NCBI GenBank assembly: GCA_021786655.1 | Contig: JAJYMU010000184.1 | Coordinates: forward strand, 1 to 15,461 | Length of the DNA stretch: 15,461 nucleotides | Direction of reading: 5' to 3' | Source of the DNA: Bacteroidota bacterium | Lineage (GTDB): Bacteria; Bacteroidota; Ignavibacteria; Ignavibacteriales; Melioribacteraceae | In this document: piece by piece, positions 1 through 5,416 of the stretch | Layout of the letters: each line of letters begins with the position of its first letter | Numbering within the stretch: the first letter of the stretch is position 1 | Translations under genes and position numbers: made by a program | The notes under the pieces: model-generated | The model's database searches: none | What the model saw: only the letters and a program-made list of their open reading frames with translations | Told to the model about the DNA's origin: nothing

Positions 1-12
1 CATTTTACTAGA

Positions 13-291
13 TTATTTTTTAAAAGTTTGCAATATCCAAGGCAGCCAACAAAGAGGAGTAACAAATAAAACAATTAAGACAAAAACAATTATTCCGCCT
101 GTGTTTAACGAACTAAAAATGTTTACCTTTTTTTCTAGAATAACAACCGCCCCAAGTGTAATTATCGGAACACCAAACCATAAAGAGTAAATAAGTAACT
201 CGGGTTTTAAATTAGATACACCTAAACCAAATAACACAATCATCGTTCCCAAGGATATTATACCAATGCCAAGTAATTTATATGATTCCAT
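13..291 (-). CDS. Small integral membrane protein, unknown function (92 aa)
   Basis: I do not recognise a family. The 92-residue product is mostly hydrophobic, with three likely membrane segments at about residues 6-25, 32-51 and 64-86, and a short basic tail ending in KK. The ATG at 289-291 is preceded by AGGA about nine bases upstream, a weak ribosome site. It starts 21 bases after the stop of the TM2-domain gene and probably belongs to the same minus-strand transcript. A further ATG on the minus strand (bases 1-3) lies nine bases beyond its stop, so the operon may continue outside the window. Existence as a gene is supported by operon position, a sensible membrane pattern and no competing frame. 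The function is unknown; a small membrane subunit or accessory of the two upstream membrane proteins is only a guess. Confidence 0.7.
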   Translation of the reverse strand: MESYKLLGIGIISLGTMIVLFGLGVSNLKPELLIYSLWFGVPIITLGAVVILEKKVNIFSSLNTGGIIVFVLIVLFVTPLCWLPWILQTFKK

Positions 292-312
292 TTTACTATT
301 CCTATAATTTAA

Positions 313-666
313 TTAGGTAATATTCTTAGCTAACATCAAAATTTCACTTGCAATCTTTTGGTTGTATTCAAACGCGATCTTCTTATAGTTAACGAGGTCT
401 ATGATTGTGCCTATCATACAGATACCGCCCGTTAGCAAGTAGAGAATTCCGAGACCAATCTGGTCGGTTAGAAATCTTTGGATTCCTGCAATGCCTAAGA
501 ATCCAACCAATGTTACAAGTAAAATTGTTTGAGGATCTTTTCTGCGTGTACGGTAAATATTAGCAAACTGTTGCGCTTGTTTGTCGTCCATGTTTTTGAA
601 TAAGCCGCCGATATAGAATTGCTCATCGCCCATTATTTCGGGAAGAAGTTCAAGTACATTAGCCAT
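313..666 (-). CDS. TM2 domain-containing membrane protein
   Basis: The 117-residue protein has a cytoplasm-like charged N-terminus (1-45), then a TM2 domain. This is two hydrophobic helices at about 47-63 and 69-91 joined by a short turn carrying GIQRFLTDQIGLG, which corresponds to the family's G-x-x-RFYLG turn, and the second helix ends in the typical IIDLV. A short charged tail follows. TM2 proteins are widespread, usually of unknown biochemical role. Translation is probably coupled to the upstream DUF2752 gene: the ATG lies inside that gene's last codons, an 8-base overlap, with a good AGAGG ribosome site about six bases upstream. The pairing with a DUF2752 protein suggests a shared membrane function, but nothing in the sequence shows what it is. 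The domain call is confident; the function is not known. Confidence 0.85.
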   Translation of the reverse strand: MANVLELLPEIMGDEQFYIGGLFKNMDDKQAQQFANIYRTRRKDPQTILLVTLVGFLGIAGIQRFLTDQIGLGILYLLTGGICMIGTIIDLVNYKKIAFEYNQKIASEILMLAKNIT

Positions 667-982
667 AGGTTACCTCTTTTGTTTTGTGAAAGTTGAAATA
701 CATTTTTATGAACAGTTTTGTTGTACGCGCAACTATCAAAATGAAGGCAAGAATTCCAAGCGGATGAGCCTTAATCGAATGGATCAAATCGCCGTGATAG
801 AAAAGGGAAATTGATCTTCCCAATCCGCAGCCGGGACAAAAAGTAATCCCCATATTTTTGAAAGGGCAGAGAGTGTAATGCTGCGGCTGATACGGATTGA
901 TGAACAGCAGATAGATTAATCCTACAAGCCATAACACGGCTTCCCATTCAACAAGCTTTAAAGTCGGTATAAGTTTTTTCAT
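659..982 (-). CDS. DUF2752 family membrane protein
   Basis: The 107-residue protein carries the DUF2752 signature. There is a CPFK motif (Cys39), then CPGCGLGR (Cys49, Cys52), then FYHGDLIHSIKAHPLG, matching the family's pattern of CPxK, CPGCGLTR and a GDL..A...NP stretch. Hydrophobic segments at about residues 14-29 and 72-90 flank this cysteine-bearing part, so it is probably an inner-membrane protein with two helices. The three conserved cysteines could bind a metal or form a disulfide, but no function is established for the family as far as I know. It is the first gene of a minus-strand operon with the TM2 protein (8-base overlap) and a 92-residue membrane protein. A sigma-70-like promoter lies about 26 bases upstream. 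No clear ribosome site precedes its ATG, consistent with a very short leader. Confidence 0.85.
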   Translation of the reverse strand: MKKLIPTLKLVEWEAVLWLVGLIYLLFINPYQPQHYTLCPFKNMGITFCPGCGLGRSISLFYHGDLIHSIKAHPLGILAFILIVARTTKLFIKMYFNFHKTKEVTYG

Positions 983-1007
983 ACAAAGATTTGGAAAAGC
1001 TTGATTG

Positions 1008-1036
1008 ATTATAATTCAAAATTGTACACGAATCAA
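1008..1036 (-). promoter_or_regulatory. Sigma-70-type promoter of the DUF2752-TM2 operon
   Basis: Read on the minus strand, TTGATT (1036-1031) is separated by exactly 17 bases from TATAAT (1013-1008). The -10 box is a perfect consensus and the -35 matches four of six. Transcription would start near base 1001, giving a leader of roughly 19 bases before the ATG at 982. This is the best promoter in the window. Confidence 0.65.
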
Positions 1037-1084
1037 GTTCCAATTCTTTAGTCGTTTGGAATGGAGAATAGTTTAGGAAAACGG

Positions 1085-1165
1085 TGTCATTCTGGACTTG
1101 ATCCAGAATCCACATGAGTATAAACCTACAAAAATAGAGATGCCGGATCGGGGTCCGGCATGACA
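1085..1165. repeat. Palindromic element: two hairpin units in inverted orientation
   Basis: Hairpin 1 has an 8-bp perfect stem, ATTCTGGA (1089-1096) with TCCAGAAT (1102-1109), and a 5-base loop. Hairpin 2 has an 8-bp perfect stem, ATGCCGGA (1140-1147) with TCCGGCAT (1154-1161), and a 6-base loop. The ends form a 6-bp inverted repeat, TGTCAT (1085-1090) and ATGACA (1160-1165). Reading hairpin 2 on the minus strand shows it is a diverged copy of hairpin 1: both run TGTCAT, then C-Y-G-G-A-C, then GATCC-R-G, then ATC. The whole is thus two copies of a 26-27 bp unit facing each other across about 28 bases. It starts 8 bases past the stop of the 2H-phosphoesterase-like gene and may end its transcript. 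It resembles REP/BIME-type dispersed elements; copy number cannot be seen here. Confidence 0.75.
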
Positions 1166-1173
1166 GAGGAAAG

Positions 1174-1695
1174 TTATAGATACACTTTCTTAATCGTCTC
1201 AACAGAATTTGTTTCGTAGCGCACGATGTCGAGACTATCAATCGAGCCGACAATCTCAATGTTCTTTTTGTTCAGCTCGTCCGCATAAGTTTTGCACTTG
1301 TACGCGTCGCTGTTGTTGCCGACTCCCATGTGGGGAATGAAGGGAATATCGAGACGCAATTCTTTTTCAAGAACACCCGTGTACATCGCGTCGTGAAGTT
1401 TCACAAAGATTCGGTAGCCTTCCTCCGGAATTAAAAACACGTCGGTGTAATTGCTGAATGAGCTTTTAACAATTTGGGCGCATCGCAAAACAAAATAAAA
1501 TTGGTTAAAGTGCTTGGCAGCTTTTTCAACGTGATGAATAAACGTTTTCTCGTCAATGCTTGGAACCGGAAACACGATTGTAAAATGCGGCTCCACAACT
1601 TTAAAGTAGCGCTCGTCATGTTTCGCGCGGAATGACTGAATCCAGTTGTAATCTTTTTTCTCAAGCTGCGGGTATGCCAACACGACTAAAGACAT
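1174..1695 (-). CDS. 2'-5' RNA ligase / 2H phosphoesterase superfamily protein
   Basis: The 173-residue protein fits the LigT-like 2H phosphoesterase fold in size and layout. The first catalytic motif is PHFTIVFP (His37, Thr39). The second sits in the C-terminal half as IPHMGVGN (His122), where the usual Ser/Thr two residues after the histidine is replaced by Gly124. Family members act on 2',3'-cyclic phosphate or related phosphodiester ends of RNA or nucleotides; the substrate here is unknown. The altered second motif may change or weaken activity. The ATG at 1695 has only a weak GAG-type ribosome site. It lies 47 bases after the DinB-like gene in the same direction, so it is probably the last gene of the mgsA transcript. 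The palindromic element directly downstream may act as its terminator. Confidence 0.72.
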   Translation of the reverse strand: MSLVVLAYPQLEKKDYNWIQSFRAKHDERYFKVVEPHFTIVFPVPSIDEKTFIHHVEKAAKHFNQFYFVLRCAQIVKSSFSNYTDVFLIPEEGYRIFVKLHDAMYTGVLEKELRLDIPFIPHMGVGNNSDAYKCKTYADELNKKNIEIVGSIDSLDIVRYETNSVETIKKVYL

Positions 1696-1742
1696 AATCT
1701 CGTCTCAAAATTAGTTCGCATTTTATTCATTCAACCATTCAA

Positions 1743-2258
1743 TCATGCACTCAAATACTGTTCCCGCACAACGTTTATGTGGTGAAGCGCGTGTCCCGCA
1801 AGTATGTAAGCAACGGCTCTAACCGTTACCTCATTTTTATTTGCCGTGCCTTTGCGCGTCCACATCTCTTCCGAAAAGTTGCCGAACATTTTCAGATTCG
1901 ATTTACGCAAAGCCACGAACTCTTCCACGATGTCTGCGAGTTTCAACTTGTCAAAATTTGCATTAGCGACGTAATCGTTTTGCTCAAAACCGGGGAGACT
2001 GTTCTTTTCGCCGCGCGAAATGCACAGCGCTCTATATGCAAAGATTCTTTCGCCGTCCATTATGTGTCCGAGCACTTCTTTGACGCTCCATTTGTCCGCG
2101 GCATAACGGAACGAAGCTTTCTCTTCCGAAACACCGGAGAAAAGTTTTACTGTTTCATCAAGCTGCTGTTTCAAATACTCAAGTATATCGATTTGAGGAA
2201 CATCTTTAATGAACTGCTGATAGTAAGGTGCGTATTCGTTTTGATTAGGGCGCTGCAT
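1743..2258 (-). CDS. DinB family (DinB_2 superfamily) protein
   Basis: The 171-residue protein shows the DinB/YfiT four-helix bundle pattern. Residues 55-71 hold KWSVKEVLGHIMDGER, with metal-ligand candidate His65, and the C-terminal helix holds AGHALHHINVVRE with His156, His159 and His160. His65, His156 and His160 match the spacing of the family's metal triad. Characterised relatives include metal-dependent thiol S-transferases of the bacillithiol type, but most DinB-like proteins have no assigned substrate. A strong AAGGAG ribosome site five bases before the ATG supports the start. It begins 28 bases after the methylglyoxal synthase stop in the same direction, so the two are probably co-transcribed. 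A detoxification role alongside methylglyoxal production is possible but unproven. Confidence 0.85.
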   Translation of the reverse strand: MQRPNQNEYAPYYQQFIKDVPQIDILEYLKQQLDETVKLFSGVSEEKASFRYAADKWSVKEVLGHIMDGERIFAYRALCISRGEKNSLPGFEQNDYVANANFDKLKLADIVEEFVALRKSNLKMFGNFSEEMWTRKGTANKNEVTVRAVAYILAGHALHHINVVREQYLSA

Positions 2259-2286
2259 AAATACTCCTTTATTGAGAAAACCTCAA

Positions 2287-2736
2287 TTATTCTATTTCTC
2301 GTTTTAAATAGTTGTTGTAATCCGGCACGATGCGATCATATTCTTCGTTCATCAGAGGTGAAGAAAAAATAAAATCTGCCGATGATCTGTTGTTTGCGAT
2401 AGGGATATTCCAAACGACAGCGATTCTCAAAAGCGCTTTAACATCGGGATCGTGCGGCTGAGGTTCGAGCGGATCCCAGAAAAAAATCAATACGTCAATT
2501 TCGTCCTCGGCTATCTTCGCTCCGAGCTGCTGATCACCGCCGAGCGGTCCGCTTTGAAGTCTTGTGACTTTTAGCTTCAACTCTTCTTCAAGAAATTTGC
2601 CTGTTGTACCGGTTGCCATTATTTCATGGTTGCGGAGCGATTCGAGATTGAACTTCGCCCACTCAATCAAATCATGTTTTTTGTGGTCATGCGCTACAAG
2701 TGCAATTCTTTTTTGTTTTTTCATGGGTCGAATCAT
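2287..2736 (-). CDS. mgsA: Methylglyoxal synthase
   Basis: This cytoplasmic enzyme converts dihydroxyacetone phosphate to methylglyoxal and phosphate, a bypass of lower glycolysis that relieves sugar-phosphate stress. The 149-residue protein is close to the usual length and matches the family throughout: ALVAHDHKK (His16), ATGTTG (41-46, phosphate binding), SGPLGGDQQLGA with the catalytic Asp68 (E. coli Asp71), FFWDPL, and HDPDVKALLR with His95 and Asp98 (E. coli His98, Asp101). All key residues are present. The first ATG (2736) has a weak AGG ten bases upstream; an internal ATG four codons later is possible, and both precede the conserved fold. A sigma-70-like promoter lies about 35 bases upstream. 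It heads a likely three-gene minus-strand transcript with the DinB-like and 2H-like genes, divergent from the aminotransferase. Confidence 0.96.
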   Translation of the reverse strand: MIRPMKKQKRIALVAHDHKKHDLIEWAKFNLESLRNHEIMATGTTGKFLEEELKLKVTRLQSGPLGGDQQLGAKIAEDEIDVLIFFWDPLEPQPHDPDVKALLRIAVVWNIPIANNRSSADFIFSSPLMNEEYDRIVPDYNNYLKREIE

Positions 2737-2771
2737 AAGCGGTGCGCCTAATTGTGAAATTGTGATTAAAA

Positions 2772-2799
2772 TTTATAAAAGTGGAAGCATATTAGTCAA
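2772..2799 (-). promoter_or_regulatory. Sigma-70-type promoter of mgsA
   Basis: On the minus strand TTGACT (2799-2794, five of six) is followed after 16 bases by TATAAA (2777-2772, five of six). Transcription would start near 2765, about 30 bases before the mgsA ATG. It lies in the divergent region shared with the aminotransferase gene; I see no equally good promoter on the plus strand there. Confidence 0.5.
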
Positions 2800-2901
2800 C
2801 CTTATAGTAAGCGCAAAAGCGGCTAATGCAAATTAATGATTGATTTTTACTTGCGAATTGTGAAAGTTGCTTGAGGTTACAAATCCAACTGAGAACTTGC
2901 C

Positions 2902-4212
2902 ATGCAGTCACGTCGTCAATTCATCAACAAATTTTTTGCTACAACAGGCGCAGCGGTATTTTTATTGAAAGTGGACGCTCTGGCTAAAGCGGCAGATGCT
3001 ATAGGAAAATTGGCGCCGGCGGTTAATCCAGCCGATTTAGCGAGCGATGAAGATTTCTGGACGCAAATTCAATCAGCATTTGAAATTGACCGAACATTGA
3101 TCAACTTAAATAACGGCGGCGTTTCTCCTTCACCAAAAATTGTTGCCGACGCGATGAAAAAATATTTAGATTACTCAAACCTTGCGCCTTCTTACTACAT
3201 GTGGCAGCATCTTGAACCGAAATTGGAAACGGTAAGAGAAAAACTCGCGCACACTTTCGGCGTTGATACTGAAGAAATTGCTGTTACGAGAAACGCAAGC
3301 GAGTCGCTTCAAATCGTTCAGCAAGGATTGAATTTAAAACCAGGCGATGAAATTCTTACGACAACTCAAGATTATCCGCGCATGCTTACAACGTTTAATC
3401 AAATGGAAAGACGATATGGAATTAAAGCGAATAAGGTGAAGTACCCGGCTCCGTTGATGAATCGAAGCGATTACGTGGATGCTCTCAAAAGCGGAATCAC
3501 ACCAAATACAAAAGTGATTTTGATTAGTCACGTGTGTTTTCTTACCGGACAAATTTTGCCCGTTGGCGATGTCTGCCGCATGGCTCACGAACGGGGAATC
3601 GAAGTTATTGTTGACGGCGCTCATTCGTTCAATCATTTTCCATTTAAACATTCCGATCTTGAGTGCGACTATTTCGGTACGTCGCTGCACAAATGGACTT
3701 ACGCGCCAATCGGAACCGGAATGTTGTATGTAAAAAAAGATTTGATCAAAAACATTTGGCCTTTGATGGCTGCGCCGAAAGAGATGGATGAAAACATCCG
3801 CAAGTTTGAAGAGATCGGAACGCATCCCGCGGCAAATCACAACGCAATTGCGGAAGCGCTTGCGTTCAATGAGATGATCGGGATAGATAGAAAAGCGGCG
3901 CGGCTCCGGTATCTTCACAAACGGTGGATCAACCGGTTGAAAAATTGCTCAAATGTAAATTACCTTATCAATGTTGAGGATGAATCAAACTGGGCGGGCA
4001 TTGTGAACTTCAACATATCAGGCGTTAACATGCCGAAGTTGCAAGAGTATCTGTTAAATAAACATCGCATCTTCACGGTTACAATTGTCTTTGAAGATTT
4101 TCACGGAATACGCGTGACGCCAAATGTTTATACATTGCTCTCGGACATCGATTACTTCGGTGATGTTTTGGAAAAAGTTGCTAAAGGCGAGGTGAAAGAA
4201 GTTCTAGAATAG
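2902..4212 (+). CDS. Tat-exported class V aminotransferase-fold PLP enzyme
   Basis: The 436-residue protein begins SRRQFINKF, a twin-arginine (Tat) export motif, followed by a weakly hydrophobic stretch (11-22) and an ALA-K site near 26-29 for cleavage. The rest is a class V aminotransferase (cysteine desulfurase / isopenicillin N epimerase-like) domain. NLNNGGVSP is at 68-76, TRNASESL (129-136) lies in the phosphate-binding region, VDGAHS has Asp238, which would pair with the pyridine nitrogen, and SLHKW has Lys264, the expected Schiff-base lysine. Tat export fits a protein that must fold around PLP in the cytoplasm before export. The substrate is unknown; it could be an epimerase, lyase or transaminase of amino compounds in the periplasm. 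The ribosome site (GAGAAC) is weak. It is the only plus-strand gene between mgsA and the convergent protease gene, 22 bases away. Confidence 0.9.
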   Translation: MQSRRQFINKFFATTGAAVFLLKVDALAKAADAIGKLAPAVNPADLASDEDFWTQIQSAFEIDRTLINLNNGGVSPSPKIVADAMKKYLDYSNLAPSYYMWQHLEPKLETVREKLAHTFGVDTEEIAVTRNASESLQIVQQGLNLKPGDEILTTTQDYPRMLTTFNQMERRYGIKANKVKYPAPLMNRSDYVDALKSGITPNTKVILISHVCFLTGQILPVGDVCRMAHERGIEVIVDGAHSFNHFPFKHSDLECDYFGTSLHKWTYAPIGTGMLYVKKDLIKNIWPLMAAPKEMDENIRKFEEIGTHPAANHNAIAEALAFNEMIGIDRKAARLRYLHKRWINRLKNCSNVNYLINVEDESNWAGIVNFNISGVNMPKLQEYLLNKHRIFTVTIVFEDFHGIRVTPNVYTLLSDIDYFGDVLEKVAKGEVKEVLE

Positions 4213-4234
4213 TTTTAGAATTTCTGCGACGGAA

Positions 4235-5317
4235 CTAATGAACTTCTTTTAGTTTTAACTGTGAAGGTGCAGAGAAGAAGTCTTTCAAGTAGTAGCCCTT
4301 GCTAATCAATTCTTGTTTGCTGTTTTCAATAAATTCCTTAACTACTTCAATGTCTATTACTTTTGTTATTCCGGGTCGCAGTACCTGTTCTTTATCAACA
4401 TAAACTTCCCCTTTGTAAGGAATCATCGGATTATAATCGAGATCATGTTCTCGTTGCATGGGGCGGACTGTGTACATAAAATCAGCTGGGACGGATTTTA
4501 CCAAACCGACGAGTTCAAAGTTTGGAACGCCGTCTCTGATTGCTAAAACAATTCCCCCGCTGAATCCTCTGTTGTACGCCGCATCAATCAGAAAATAATT
4601 CTTTTCTTTTGCGGGACTGCTGACAATTCCTTTGGTGACCATTTTAAAATTCATCGGGTAGCCGAAGACATAAACAAAACTTCCCCACTCAAGATCTGAA
4701 GATTTTCCCCAAGGGTAAGCGAAAGGAACAAGTTTCAACGTTTGCTCGACCTTGTAGCTTCTCCCTAGAATTGCAAGATCATTAACTTTATCGATAGCAA
4801 GAATTTCAATCTCACCGTTATCGGGCAGATCGGTTACATAATTTGTCTGCTTGGATTTAATCGATATGCTTTGCACGTAGTTGGAAAGAGAACCGTCTTG
4901 ATTTACGAAGAACGAAATTATTGTATCGGGAAACGAAACAACATGAGCCACCGTAAGAAGCGCCACCTGTCCTTGATCTTTATTTATGAGCGTTGCGGTG
5001 CCGGATGCAGTTCTGTTGAAGAAGACTTTTTCGTAAGCGACCTTTTCGAAATTTAATCCGCTTATTCCAACCGCTCTTATCTTGTCGCTTTCATTGAAAA
5101 GGTAACTTGTATAAAAAGCTATACTGTTTACCAGCTTTACCGAGTTGCTGATGTTTTCAAGTTGTGCGGAAGAGTTTCGATACGGAAATTCGCTGTCGTA
5201 TTTGCCGTCGTTAAGTGTGGGATAAACTTTATTGTAAACCGAACTTGATGAACACGAGGTAATAAGAATCAAAGAAAAAGCAGCTGCAATAATTTTAAAG
5301 CAAAATAATCTTTTCAT
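4235..5317 (-). CDS. Lipoprotein with trypsin-like serine protease domain
   Basis: With the ATG at 5317 the product has 360 residues. A lipoprotein signal ends in ITSC (Cys22), so the protein should be lipid-anchored in the envelope, followed by a serine-rich linker. The protease domain carries a full triad in S1 order: TVAHV (His125), NDLAIL (Asp180) and GFSGG (Ser253), with FGYP and KGIVS stretches typical of HtrA-like trypsin folds. No PDZ domain is visible. It may be an envelope protease or a stress sensor; the substrate is unknown. An in-frame GTG at 5329 would add four residues, but the ATG is preceded by GGGTGAT at a good distance and gives a cleaner signal peptide. It is convergent with the aminotransferase gene (22-base gap) and follows the M61 protease gene by about 100 bases. 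Confidence 0.87.
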   Translation of the reverse strand: MKRLFCFKIIAAAFSLILITSCSSSSVYNKVYPTLNDGKYDSEFPYRNSSAQLENISNSVKLVNSIAFYTSYLFNESDKIRAVGISGLNFEKVAYEKVFFNRTASGTATLINKDQGQVALLTVAHVVSFPDTIISFFVNQDGSLSNYVQSISIKSKQTNYVTDLPDNGEIEILAIDKVNDLAILGRSYKVEQTLKLVPFAYPWGKSSDLEWGSFVYVFGYPMNFKMVTKGIVSSPAKEKNYFLIDAAYNRGFSGGIVLAIRDGVPNFELVGLVKSVPADFMYTVRPMQREHDLDYNPMIPYKGEVYVDKEQVLRPGITKVIDIEVVKEFIENSKQELISKGYYLKDFFSAPSQLKLKEVH

Positions 5318-5320
5318 CAA

Positions 5321-5327
5321 ATCACCC
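5321..5327 (-). promoter_or_regulatory. Ribosome binding site that decides the protease start
   Basis: GGGTGAT on the minus strand pairs with the extended anti-Shine-Dalgarno region (complement of ATCACC). It sits three bases before the ATG at 5317, and its GGGTG core five bases before. It overlaps the alternative upstream GTG, which has no ribosome site of its own, so the ATG is favoured. Confidence 0.45.
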
Positions 5328-5416
5328 ACGCTGCTTAATCTTTAATTAAATCTACTTCAAAAACTTGATTAAATAAAGCACGTACAAACTTGTTAATCAA
5401 TACGAAAAACCGGCGA

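Noticed and set aside
948..1259. Minus-strand open frame of 103 codons over the palindromic element
   Set aside because: It translates through the repeat, the DUF2752 promoter and parts of two real genes; the product is low in structure-like pattern. The repeat explains the sequence better.
1779..2372. Long plus-strand open frame (197 codons) opposite the DinB-like and mgsA genes
   Set aside because: It is antisense to two well-supported genes, crosses their boundary, and its translation has no recognisable domain or signal and no ribosome site.
2564..2836. Plus-strand open frame of 90 codons over the mgsA start and promoter
   Set aside because: Antisense to mgsA, with no homology-like motifs; it ends before the aminotransferase and has no ribosome site.
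3334..3918. Minus-strand open frame (194 codons) inside the aminotransferase gene
   Set aside because: It is fully antisense to a conserved PLP enzyme covering its active site; the translation is rich in His, Arg and Ile with no fold pattern.
5365..5400. Inverted repeat TTGATTAA...TTAATCAA upstream of the lipoprotein protease, overlapping a weak TTGATT-N17-TTTATT promoter-like pair
   Set aside because: Eight-base AT-rich arms 20 bases apart are common by chance and the -10 matches only four of six. It could be an operator over a promoter, but the evidence is too thin to list.
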